64,000 nucleotides of DNA. Origin: Neonectria sp. B-13. Its lineage: Eukaryota; Ascomycota; Sordariomycetes; Hypocreales; Nectriaceae. Position numbers and translations under genes: made by a program. The notes under the pieces were generated by a model that was not told the origin of the DNA, did no database searches, and was given only the letters and a program-made list of their open reading frames with translations. Positions 55,322 to 64,000 of this stretch are shown here, one piece after another (the stretch's first letter is position 1; every line of letters begins with the position of its first letter). The stretch covers positions 808,501 through 872,500 of the forward strand of contig NOKP01000001.1 in NCBI GenBank assembly GCA_002682825.1, read 5' to 3'.

Positions 55322-57713
55322 ATGATGCCAGACAACGACAACGGCAGCGAGTCCCATGCCCGGTCGAGACAGTCCCAACCGGGCCGGAGGAATCCTCGCC
55401 TGCGCCTGGCCTGTCTTCGCTGCCAGCGTCGGAAAGTCCGCGTACGACCGTCCCCGTCGGGTCTTGCCCGCTGAGCCTCAAATTACGGATCGCTGACCCT
55501 GCTTCAAAGTGTGACGGAGAGCTTCCGGCGTGTAAGAACTGTCGCAATGCTGGTGCTGCATGTACAGACGGAGAAAGCGCCCGTTTGCGAGACCTCCCCA
55601 GAGCGTACGCGTTGCTGCCCCTGTCTGTCAGTCATTGAAAAAGCGTTAACGAGGAATTTAGGTACATTGTGAACCTAAAGCATCGAATATCGTGGCTAGA
55701 GTCAATTGTCCGCTCAAGATGTCCCGACGTCGATCTAAGTCAGGAGCTTCCTCCCGCAGACGAGACGGATCAAGACCAATTCGACGACACTGTGGATGAC
55801 AGCAACACTCTACCACTTCGTTCCCCCACAGCCACTCCGACTCAAGACCCCCCTGTGGTAATTGGTCCAGCGTTAGCTGAGACCCCTCGTCAGCCCATAA
55901 GATCAGGACCTGGACCCCAAGCTGGAGAAGCCAATGTCCTCACTCATGAAATTGGTTTGGTGTCACTGGTGACAAACTCAGACCCACGCTACATCGGACC
56001 CTCAAGCGGTTACTTCCTAGCCCGCATAATGCTAGAGTCAGCTTCTGGACTCAATGACAAGGCTGGAAGACCAAGCCGTGACGGTCCTTTCCCGACGCAG
56101 TTGGTGGAGGCCATCCAAGCTCCTCTCCCACTGCCGTCAAGGGAGATGGCCAAGCAGCTGTGCGACGCGTACTTCAACGTGATACATCCACAGTACCCCA
56201 TATTGCATGAGCCGACATTCTTAAAGATGTTGGAGCAAGCTTATGCCCAAGACGACACAGACTCAATCGTTGGCTTTCAGGTATTTATGGTCCTGGCCCT
56301 TGGTGCCATGATTCTTTCCGCGCGTCTCAAGGCGCGAATCCCCGGAGAATCTTACTGTCTGTCTGCGTTGAAATACTTCACCAATCTGAACCTCGAAAAC
56401 TCATTGCAGGGCGTTCAGTGTCTGCTTTTGCTTCTGATCTTCACCATCCATAACCCATACGTCCGCATAAACGTGTGGTATCTGAACTACCACTGTCTTG
56501 CCGCACTTCTTGATCTGGGGCTACAGCGAGATATCAACACTCGTTCCGGGATATCCCTATTGGAGCAGGAGATGAGGACAAGAATATTCTGGGTCATCTT
56601 TACGTTCGACCGCATCCTCGCAACTATGATGGGACGGCCAATTGGCTTGCGAGACGAAGCGTGCGAACTTCGAGTAAGCCTTTAACCTTGATGAACTTGT
56701 GAAGCATCGGCTAATTATAATAGATGCCAGAAGGACTCTGTGACCATGATCTGGTGAATGATAAGCCCACACAGCCGCCCTTGCAGCCGGGCTCCAATCA
56801 GATGCAATTTGCAATGCACCTGTTCCGAGCTGCCAAACTTAACTCGGAGATTAAATATGTCGCCAACAGCATCAACAGAGGTGTACCGAGCTACGCATAC
56901 CCACCAGTAATAAATATCAACAGTTGGCAGTCTTCCATGCTGAAACAATTGGATGAATGGGCAGACCAAATTCCAGGATCCATGGAGGACTCATCCGAGC
57001 AGTACCTCAGGACAACTTGTCAGCTGCGATACCACGGCTTGCGAATGCTACTACTGCGCCCAAGTCCTGCGATACCCAAGCCTTCGGCTGAGGCCTTGAC
57101 CCAGTGCCACAGGAGCGCTTGCGAGAACCTCAGACTCTTCGACAGCCTTTATAGGACAAACTTATTGGTCCACAGTTGGATCACCTTCCATTCCCTAGTT
57201 TTGAGCACCATCACCATGCTCTTCTGCATCAAAGTCGTACCTGAAATCGCACGTCGGACCGAAGTAGACGTGCTTATGGGTGACCTCAGCATCTCCTTGA
57301 GTATACTCAGCGCCACAGGTGAGCACTGGTCAGGGGCGAAGCGGAGCCGTGATATCCTGGACAGGCTTGGGAGGTCCATAATCCGTTGGCTCCGAGACTT
57401 GAATTATGGCCGAAATTTCCATCAGGCTCAGCGGCAAGGGGCACAGCCAGATGCTACACATATGATGACTCCACAACACGCTCACAGCACACCCTTGGGT
57501 CCGGGTTCCGCCATGCCACTTCTGACCACAGACTCCGCGGTCGGCCTGGATAACGATGGGACTATTCCTGCCTTCATCCAGAATCCCTTTGATGATTTCC
57601 TGGCCAACGACTCGTTCGCGGAGTATTTTGAGGCCAGTGAATCTGTCAACGTCGATACTATTGTTCGCGATTTGTTCCAGGATCTCATCCCGATTTACCC
57701 AAACTTTTCGTGA
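55322..57713 (+). CDS. Zn2Cys6 transcription factor, probable cluster regulator
   Basis: Four exons (55322-55441, 55510-55604, 55662-56673, 56724-57713) encode 738 aa. The zinc cluster is Cys31, 34, 41, 48, 51, 58 (C-x2-C-x6-C-x6-C-x2-C-x6-C); intron 1 cuts it between residues 40 and 41. A linker and the coiled-coil dimerisation element AYIVNLKHRISWLESIV follow, then the fungal_trans domain (about 190-430: FNVIHPQYPILHEPTFL, YLNYHCLAALLDLGLQRDI, EMRTRIFWVIFTFDRILATMMGRPIGL). A coiled-coil dimer with CGG-type half sites fits the CGG-N7-CCG elements found around it. The C-terminus is acidic with Phe-rich patches, a plausible activation domain. Its stop lies 51 bp from the stop of the convergent dehydratase gene. 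An upstream in-frame ATG at 55124 is less likely. Confidence 0.92.
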
Positions 57714-57764
57714 GCTGTTTACTTAGGAGTAATGTAACTTGGATACAAATAACTAGAATATTTA

Positions 57765-59766
57765 CTAAGATACAGTCTCCTGATCGGGTCCATGAGCCGT
57801 CAAGAAGTCGAAATCGCCTCCGTTCTGGGCTTGGTTGACGTGCCGCATGTAGAGCCCCCGGTAGCCTCTTATCCTTTTTCTTGCCTCCCAAGGCATGTTT
57901 TGCTCTTGGGCTTGCTGGGCTCGCTCTTCGATTCTCTGCTGAATCACGTCGTCGGACAGCTCAAGTCGAAGGAGCCGGGCTTCCACGTCACATGTAATTA
58001 TATCGCCATCCCTGATTATTCCAAACACCGACGTGGGGTCCGCTGCCTCGGGCGAAATGTGAAGACCAATTGTCCCACCTGCCGTGCCACTCATCCGCCC
58101 GTCAGACAACCGCAGCATATCCAACACTCCCTCAGAGGCGAGCTTCCTCGGAATGGGAATCAAGCCCGCCTCTGGCATTCCTGGGTTGCCTACGAGACCG
58201 ATGTTTTGGAGCACGAGAACGCTGTCTGGGCTGACGTCTAAGTTCGGGTCGTCTATCCTCTCTGCCATGTCTGCGGAGTTACAGAATACAACGGCACGCC
58301 CGGAGTGCTTCAGGAGACGCCTGTACTTGGACGCGCTTGCCTTCATCACAGCACCTCCGGGAGCCAAGTTGCCCCTGAGGACAACCAAAGACGACGCCGC
58401 GTAGAGAGGCTTGTCGAATGGCTGAATGACACTAAGTTCGCGTGGAACAGCGACGTAAGACGCGCGGGCCATTTCTTCACCAAGTGTTTGTCCCGTTATT
58501 GTCATGGCGTCGAGGAACAATAGGGGCTTAATCTCGTGGAACAGCGCAAGCATTCCACCTGAACGGATATCAGTAGACGTCCAACTCGCTAACAGAAGCA
58601 GGGGTAAAGAACTGACCAGAGTTATGGAAGTCCGTCATATAATTGTCTCCGCTGGGCTTCAAGTCGACTACCAACGGCGTCTTGCGGCCAATTTCATCGA
58701 CAGTGTCCAGGTCGATGGTACCGGCAACCTTCGGGTGTCGTCCGACAATCGCCATGAGGTGCACAACTGCATTTGTCGAACCTCCTATAGCTTGAAGCAC
58801 CGTGATGGCGTTGAGGAACGATTCACGGGTCAAAAGAGCTTGTGGTCGTAGCGTGTCGAGCTGTTTTGTGGCCGCGACTGCGTACTTCCCCGTCGCCTCT
58901 GCGATACGGAGCCGCGATGAGGAGACGGCTGGTGCCGAGGCCCCCGCGAAGGGCATCATTCCAAGGCCAACGAGAATACACGCCATTGTGCTTGCTGTGC
59001 CCATTACACCGCAGGTTCCCGCCTTTGGGTCGAGTCAGAAGATGTAGAGGAATACCACTCTTTGAATGTCCACTTACTGTAGGCGCTAGCTCGTCGTTGA
59101 TTGCAGAGATATCTTCAATGTCGATGGTCCCTGCTCTGTACTTGGCCCAGTTGTTTCTACAGTCTGTACAAGCGCCAATCCTGACACCTCGATGGCTTCC
59201 AGGCATCATTGGGCCAGTCACGAGGTGTAGGACCGGTTTGTTTGCTGAAATTCCTCCCATGAGCTGGGCGGGAGTGGTCTTATCACAACCTAGACGACTC
59301 GTCAATATCATTTTCGGGATATAAGTCGGATACACTCACCACCAATGAGGACCACAGCATCGCAAGGTTGTGCACTAATCATCTCCTCCGTGTCCATGCT
59401 CATGAGATTCCGGAGGTACATGCTCGTCGGTGATGAAAAGGACTCATGGATGCTAATTGTCGGGAAATCAATGGCGAGACCGCCGTTCAGTTGCACCCCG
59501 CGTTTCACGGCATCTATCAGCTGAGGGATGTTGGCGTGGCATGGGTTGAAGCTGGAGTAGGTGTTCACGATGCCGATAATTGGTCGCGACAAGGCGTCTT
59601 CGCTGTATCCTAGCGCCTTGATGAACACCTTGCGCAGGAAGAGCGAGAAGTGAGGATCTCCATATGAGGCGAGGCCTTGGCGGAGGCCAACCTTGGAGGT
59701 AATTGGATTGTCGAGGTCATAGTCTGAGTTGACCTTGACACGCTCTTGATCTTGTACCTCTGCCAT
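57765..59766 (-). CDS. ILVD/EDD-family dehydratase, sugar-acid type
   Basis: Four exons (59340-59766, 59078-59289, 58617-59022, 57765-58558) encode 612 aa. The family removes water from 2,3-dihydroxy acids using an Fe-S cluster: dihydroxy-acid dehydratase, 6-phosphogluconate dehydratase and the L-arabinonate/D-xylonate dehydratases. Seen here are CDKTTPAQLMGG, the cluster region GACTDCRNNW and GTCGVMGTASTMAC, QAIGGSTNAVVHLMAIVGRH, and the C-terminal RLSDGRMSGTAGGTIGLHISPEAA. The MGTASTM form points to the sugar-acid dehydratases rather than to the biosynthetic Ilv3 enzyme, and no mitochondrial presequence is present. The product would be a 2-keto-3-deoxy acid. It is divergent from the SDR gene across a 338-bp region with one CGG-N7-CCG element. 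Exact substrate unknown. Confidence 0.93.
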
Positions 59767-60104
59767 GTTGGATTATACACAAATCAAGCTGAGGGTAGTT
59801 AACTAAGGATATCGTGTGTACTGGTATATCCAGACTGTAAAACTGGCCTATCAGTCATTATGTATTACTATTGCCGAAAGGCGTCATATCATCGCTGCAG
59901 GCGGGAAATGTCCGCGACGGTACACGGCCCGTCGGAGCAACTCCGAGGCGCGAGTAAGCCCGACAATCTACCAGAAAATAGCACAGGTCAAGATCATGAC
60001 TCAAAAGTAGAAGCTCATGCTCGTTCGTGTAAGCGTATTATCGCAAAAGCAATTTTCTCTCATTCAGAACTCCCGAACTTTTATTCCAATTGCGATAACC
60101 AAAA
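59767..60104. promoter_or_regulatory. Divergent promoter (dehydratase / SDR)
   Basis: 338 bp between divergent starts. The CGG-N7-CCG element 3 lies almost exactly midway. No other feature is recognised. Confidence 0.55.
59933..59945. promoter_or_regulatory. CGG-N7-CCG element 3
   Basis: CGG-agcaact-CCG within a longer palindrome TCGGAG-caa-CTCCGA (59932-59946). It lies 167 bp from the dehydratase start and 160 bp from the SDR start, so one element could serve both genes. Confidence 0.65.
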
Positions 60105-60911
60105 ATGCTAAACTTGGAAGGAAAAGTCGCGCTGGTCATCGGGCTGGGGCAGACGGGGACTGAAGGATGGGGCATCGGGGCAGCATGCGCGGTCCTATTT
60201 GCCAAGCAAGGAGCTGCAATCTTTGGTGGAAACAGAACCATTGCGTCGACTTTGAAGACCAGAGAAGCCATTGAAGCCGAAGGGGGCCAGTGCGATATCG
60301 TGGCTACCGATGCCACCAACTCGGAATCTGTCAAAGCCCTCGTGGATGCATGCGTGGCCAAGCATGGCCGGATCGACATCCTCTTGACAAACGTTGGTCA
60401 GTCTCAGCCGGGAGACCCTGCAACAATGTCGGAGGAGGTATGGGACTCGCAGATGGACATCAACTTGAAAAGCGTCTACTTAGCCTGTCATCACGTCCTC
60501 CCGATCATGGAAAAGCAGGGTTCCGGTTCAGTCGTGTGTGTCTCAAGCATTGCGGGCATGCGATACATCGGAAAGCCGCAGATTGCATACAACACCACCA
60601 AAGCCGCCATCATGCAGTTCGTCAAGGCCACTGCTGTCGTGTATGCCCAGAAGGGGGTGAGGCTCAACACCGTCGTCCCCGGGCTGATGGACACGCCTTA
60701 CACGAAAAGCCTGGCGCAGCGGTTCCCGTTGGCGGGCGGTTATGAGGAGTTCTGCAAGATGAGGGAAGGCCAGGTGCCAATGGGGAAGATGGGTGATGCG
60801 TGGGATGTTGCCAATGCTGCGTTGTTTCTAGTTTCCGACGAGGCGAGATATATCACAGGTCAGAAGATTGTGGTGGATGGCGGAATTACGGCGTCGACTG
60901 GGAGAACTTAG
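60105..60911 (+). CDS. Short-chain dehydrogenase/reductase (classical SDR)
   Basis: Intronless, 268 aa. The Rossmann nucleotide-binding motif is present but expanded (VIGLGQTGTEGWGIGAA, residues 11-27, instead of the usual TGxxxGxG). NVG follows at about 96-98, the catalytic Ser is in VCVSSIAGM (147/148), and the YNTTK motif has Tyr162 and Lys166. VVPGLMDTP and a C-terminal GQKIVVDGGIT are typical of classical tetrameric SDRs. The oxidoreduction of a hydroxyl/keto group with NAD(P) is secure; the substrate is not. It shares a divergent promoter with the ILVD/EDD dehydratase, which suggests that both act in one pathway, perhaps oxidising the sugar before, or the deoxy-keto acid after, the dehydration. 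Confidence 0.93.
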   Translation: MLNLEGKVALVIGLGQTGTEGWGIGAACAVLFAKQGAAIFGGNRTIASTLKTREAIEAEGGQCDIVATDATNSESVKALVDACVAKHGRIDILLTNVGQSQPGDPATMSEEVWDSQMDINLKSVYLACHHVLPIMEKQGSGSVVCVSSIAGMRYIGKPQIAYNTTKAAIMQFVKATAVVYAQKGVRLNTVVPGLMDTPYTKSLAQRFPLAGGYEEFCKMREGQVPMGKMGDAWDVANAALFLVSDEARYITGQKIVVDGGITASTGRT

Positions 60912-60954
60912 TAGCATACATGGCTATTCACATGTACAGCTGCGCAGTCAGTAT

Positions 60955-60970
60955 AATAAATACAAATAAA
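60955..60970 (+). terminator. Polyadenylation signals of the SDR gene
   Basis: Two AATAAA hexamers (60955-60960 and 60965-60970) lie 44-59 bp after the SDR stop, within the 89 bp that separate it from the convergent thioesterase gene. The two transcripts probably overlap at their 3' ends. Confidence 0.6.
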
Positions 60971-61000
60971 AACGGCTTGGTTTATTCTATTCGTCCTCGT

Positions 61001-61534
61001 CTATGATTTTGGTGCTTGGGATGGAGCTGCGCCAGGGGTTGCTTTCCCGTATTTGGTGTGTTGTCCAAGAGTAACCAAGGTCGAAGTCCCGTCCTCGGCG
61101 AGCTTTGAGATGCGAATTGTGGAAAAGGACATGCTCCCTCCGACTTTGTTTGCCGCCGACACAATCTCAAGGGTTTCGCCAATCTTGGCGGTGCTTAGAT
61201 AGCTGATGTGCATGTCCACACTGGCCCCCGTCGTCTCCCGCAAATCCCACGACGCGATGGCGAGGCCCGTGGTGAAGTCGATTATGGTGGCCGAGACTGC
61301 ACCGTGGAGAGTCCCTCTGCTGTTCACATGGTTGGGTTCCAGGACAAGTCGCGTGGTTGCACTGCCGCGAGTAGTGCTGATGAGCTTGATGGAGGAGAGC
61401 AAAAGAGAGTAGATAGGGCTGTTTGAGAGGAGGCGGTCGATGATGCGTTGGACGTGAGCGGTTCTCTCCACCGATACAGAGGGTTCTTCTGAGGACTCCA
61501 TGGAAGTCGATGGTGTTTGAGATACCATTTTCAT
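61001..61534 (-). CDS. PaaI/ACOT13-type hotdog-fold thioesterase
   Basis: Intronless, 177 aa. Residues about 60-165 match the PaaI-like 4HBT fold: VLEPNHVNSRGTLHGAVSATIIDFTTGLAI, where the HGG-like segment LHGAVSATIID holds the active site, then SVDMHISYLSTAKIGETLEI. Such enzymes hydrolyse acyl-CoA thioesters. A second ATG two codons downstream is an equally good start. A CGG-N7-CCG element lies 112 bp upstream. Its acyl-CoA substrate and its part in the cluster are unknown; it may recycle CoA or remove a dead-end ester. No clear targeting signal. Confidence 0.9.
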   Translation of the reverse strand: MKMVSQTPSTSMESSEEPSVSVERTAHVQRIIDRLLSNSPIYSLLLSSIKLISTTRGSATTRLVLEPNHVNSRGTLHGAVSATIIDFTTGLAIASWDLRETTGASVDMHISYLSTAKIGETLEIVSAANKVGGSMSFSTIRISKLAEDGTSTLVTLGQHTKYGKATPGAAPSQAPKS

Positions 61535-61645
61535 AATTTTTTTAATTGAGAATTTGCTTGACTTTGAAGCGCCAATTCAGCAGCTTTCAATGCAACTACC
61601 TGACGACTAAGAGGGTTTTCTTCACCGAAACGATAATTTTTGGCG

Positions 61646-61658
61646 CGGACAAAACCCG
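61646..61658. promoter_or_regulatory. CGG-N7-CCG element 4
   Basis: CGG-acaaaac-CCG, 112 bp upstream of the thioesterase start codon, within the 197 bp between that gene and the DUF1993 gene. Confidence 0.55.
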
Positions 61659-61731
61659 GCCCCTTTTGATGTATATCCTCCCATTCCGCATAGATCTTCG
61701 AAACCACCCAACAGACCCAGTCATCCACCAC

Positions 61732-62305
61732 TCAGACCTTGACAAAAACGTCCTTCAGGTAATCGAACGCGCCAATTGGCACTCCCTGCGTGCGCAAGAG
61801 ACAGTATGCCGAGGTCAGGTGGAAGTGGAAGTTGGGGATGATGTAGTTGGTGATGTATTGCTGTCCCGACTCGAACCGGAAGTTGGCTATCTTGGTCTCC
61901 ATGATGAACTCGTCGTTGACCTTGGTGTTGATGATTTCCGGGTCGACCTTCTCGAGCACCTCAATTGTGCGCTGGATACGCGCCTGGAGATCCTCAAAGG
62001 TCTTTTCGTTGTCCTCGAAGGTGGGGATATCGGGTGCGCCGAGACGCTGCACGGCGAACTTGGCCGTGTTGGAGCATGACTGGACTTGGTATGAGAGGCT
62101 GCAAGGAATCATTAGTATTCTTGCAGTGAGTCGCCGTGCTATTCATCTCTTACCCTTGCATGTCGCCGATGAGCCGGTACGAAATCATGTCCTCGGGCTT
62201 GATGTTCTTCTCCTCGCAAAATTTGGCCCCTTTGGTGAGGAGGCCCGAGAGGTTCTTGAGGTACTTGACGAGCACCGGTACGGATTGTGTGTAGAGCGAT
62301 GTCAT
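61732..62305 (-). CDS. DUF1993-family protein
   Basis: Two exons (62154-62305 and 61732-62098; 55-bp intron) encode 172 aa. It opens with MTSLYTQSVPVLVKYLKNLSGLLTKG and has the repeated pattern MISYRLIGDMQGLSYQVQSC, plus NTAKFAVQRLGAPDIP, and near the end FHFHLTSAYCLLRTQGVPIGAFDYL. This is the full length of the DUF1993 family, a four-helix bundle related in fold to DinB. Function unknown; the His in HFHLTSAY may bind a metal as in DinB-like proteins. It lies 197 bp from the thioesterase gene in the same orientation, but its own upstream region lacks a CGG-N7-CCG element, so membership of the regulon is doubtful. Confidence 0.88.
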
Positions 62306-63219
62306 GACTGCGGTTTTTCTTTTTGATACTTGGTGATTTCTATGTTGACTTGGTGAAGGACGGTCGTGACAAACAAAGCAACACAGCCGTCAAACATCTA
62401 CTCAACTTATATTCCCCCCCCTAACGTCTTACTCAACGTGTCTTACCAGCTTACTCCGCACTACATAGCAAAACTCCACCATTGTCTGTCGCTAGCAAGA
62501 TTATAAAGCAATCCAGACTCCGGATGCATCGGCAGATTAGCTGTGGCTGGCGTCGGAAGTCCGCTCCACGAAGCAATCTACGTACATCGGTTATCCGCCC
62601 TCCGCCCTCTCCACGTGGCAGAAGCTGGGATCCCTGCTCTCAGGCTTCAATGCGATTTGATCCGATTCATTTTTCGTACAACACCAGACCTGTTTCCCTG
62701 CTCATTCGCACTTCATATCCGGCTCGTCGCTGACGAAGTCCGAAGTTGTAAAGTCGTGGCGTGTAAGCACTTAGATCTCACCACAGTCGGGGGGGTAAGC
62801 GGGCAGCAAGGACGCTGATTCGTGGCTATATTCTGGGGTGCCTTGGAAATGTAACTCAATGTCCGCAATGCGGAATCACCTGAGCGTTGCTGCGAGCTGT
62901 GCCACAAGAAGCATTATGCACAAGGCCTGTGATACTCGATGAGAACACCACTGCGGACCACCATAGACTCTGACGTCAGCCACTGTCTTGCCGCGTTCGC
63001 CTTGAAACAAGCGCATCAAGAGCTCGAAATACGCTGCATTCTTATCAACTTCGTCAGTACCTAGACTTCAGAGGCGACTATTATTTCCAGAAGCTTCCCC
63101 ATATCCATCTACTTCGCAGCTAACCACCCCGAGACGTAACAAGAAAAAAGCAAAACATATATAAACAATATTAATTAAAAGTTCGTGCTTCGTATTCATC
63201 CCCATCATTCACCTGCCTT
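62306..63219. other. Intergenic, 0.9 kb
   Basis: Upstream of the DUF1993 gene and downstream of the CFEM gene, both on the minus strand. CGG/CCG triplets occur (for example CGG-N4-CCG near 62553 and 62588) but none with a 7-nt spacer. The stretch 63140-63180 is A/T-rich, fitting the CFEM 3' end. No gene seen. Confidence 0.5.
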
Positions 63220-64000
63220 CTACAAGGCCACAGCAGCAAGCCAGAAACCACCGAAGAGTCCAGCAACGACACCGATCTCGAAGCGAGCGCCGCTTCCAAT
63301 AACCACGGCGGGTTCGTCAGTCGAAGAGGGCGAATCCGACTCAGATCCGCTCTCATCACTGTCTCCATCACCAGACCCATCTCCCTTGTCGTTGTCGCTC
63401 TTCCCCGTAGGCTTGGCGGACTGCTTCGTAAGAGTCTGGCCCCCCGAAGCGCAGTAGCAAGATGTAGACTTGGTGACCTCGCCGCCGCTTCCAGACTTGG
63501 TGACAGTAACGCAAGTGGTAGCGCCGTCATCTCCATTTCCATCTCCCTCTCCCTTCTCGCCATCGTCTCCGCTATCGTCTCCGCCATGATCTCCGCCATC
63601 GCCTCCACCATCGCCTCCGCCATCGCCACCTCCTGAGCCGTCAGATTCAGACTCGCACTCATTGCCGCCTGTAGGAGCAGCTTGAGCACATGCGCAGACA
63701 GCGCTGGCACCGGTAATAACAGCAGCTAGCTGATCAGAGTCGCAGGCAGTGGCGACGCAGGGCACGAGCAGCTGAGAAAGGCTGGCTTGGGCCTCGGCTT
63801 CACACTGGCAAGCATAGTCGTCAACACCGCAGCCAACGCCAGGCGCGGCGGAAGAAAAGCAAGCGTGAGCGCAGGACGGGACAGCTGATGAGGCAACAGG
63901 CGCACAGTCTGCAGCCGTGAGCGTTCCGGGAACACACGTTGAAGCCTCGCCATCTCCTCCGCTGCCGCCGGTGGGCTTTGAGGGGCTATCAGAGTCGGAA
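63220..64000 (-). CDS. CFEM-domain GPI-anchored protein, 5' part outside window
   Basis: The last 260 codons of a gene entering from the right edge. An eight-cysteine CFEM domain is encoded between about 63915 and 63680 (CAPVASSAVPSCAHACF, GCGVDDYACQCEAE, LLVPCVATACDSDQL, SAVCACAQ), including the conserved Asp before the YACQC pair that ligates haem iron in Csa2-type proteins. A Gly/Asp/Glu/Ser-rich linker follows, then a Cys-containing segment, and a C-terminal hydrophobic tail after a small-residue site (IGSGARFEIGVVAGLFGGFWLAAVAL-like), a GPI signal. Wall- or membrane-anchored, possibly iron/haem uptake or adhesion. The residues before the domain (SDSDSPSKPTGGSGGDGEAS) look like a linker, so a second CFEM domain may lie upstream. 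Confidence 0.9.
   Translation of the reverse strand, partial: SDSDSPSKPTGGSGGDGEASTCVPGTLTAADCAPVASSAVPSCAHACFSSAAPGVGCGVDDYACQCEAEAQASLSQLLVPCVATACDSDQLAAVITGASAVCACAQAAPTGGNECESESDGSGGGDGGGDGGGDGGDHGGDDSGDDGEKGEGDGNGDDGATTCVTVTKSGSGGEVTKSTSCYCASGGQTLTKQSAKPTGKSDNDKGDGSGDGDSDESGSESDSPSSTDEPAVVIGSGARFEIGVVAGLFGGFWLAAVAL

Noticed and set aside
57765..59766. Reading of the dehydratase as the biosynthetic dihydroxy-acid dehydratase (Ilv3) or a self-resistance copy of it
   Set aside because: No mitochondrial presequence, and the MGTASTM motif fits the sugar-acid branch better; no terpene or other core biosynthetic gene is next to it.

Overview
The window is a piece of a filamentous ascomycete chromosome (Pezizomycotina, probably a Sordariomycete; no genus can be named from the sequence alone). 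The evidence is short spliceosomal introns (about 50-150 bp, GTAAGT/GTGAGT-like donors), Zn2Cys6 regulators, an RNAi-type RNA-dependent RNA polymerase, a LaeA-like methyltransferase, a CFEM protein and an ATRR-type NRPS-like reductase. I resolved 22 genes. Two run off the ends: an A1 aspartic protease at the left and a CFEM GPI protein at the right. No tRNA, rRNA, CRISPR array or intact transposon was recognised.

Left part (1-14 kb): secreted aspartic protease (-), RIO1 kinase (+), a seven-exon Zn2Cys6 regulator (-) sharing a divergent promoter with an RNA-dependent RNA polymerase (+), then a LaeA-like methyltransferase (-). Middle part (14-45 kb): widely spaced genes with gene-free stretches of 2-4 kb. 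These are an arylsulfotransferase-family membrane protein, an LPMO-like secreted protein with an acidic cysteine-repeat tail, a 1282-aa A-T-R-R enzyme matching the glycine betaine reductase architecture, a YAT amino-acid permease, a PNS1/CTL choline-transporter-like protein, a 69-aa membrane protein, the autophagy scaffold ATG17 and a calpain.

Right part (48-64 kb): genes are packed much more tightly. A Nudix ADP-ribose pyrophosphatase (with a 16-nt micro-exon), a zinc-ribbon-like hypothetical protein with an unresolved 5' end and a nickel/cobalt transporter come first. They are followed by what looks like a self-contained catabolic cluster: Dabb protein, LDH2/MDH2-family dehydrogenase, Zn2Cys6 regulator, ILVD/EDD dehydratase, SDR, PaaI-type thioesterase and DUF1993 protein. 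The four short intergenic regions that carry the promoters of the first six of these genes each contain one CGG-N7-CCG element, the form of site a Zn2Cys6 dimer binds. The regulator encoded inside the cluster probably controls it and itself. The substrate is unknown; a sugar acid or related polyhydroxy acid fits the dehydratase class best.
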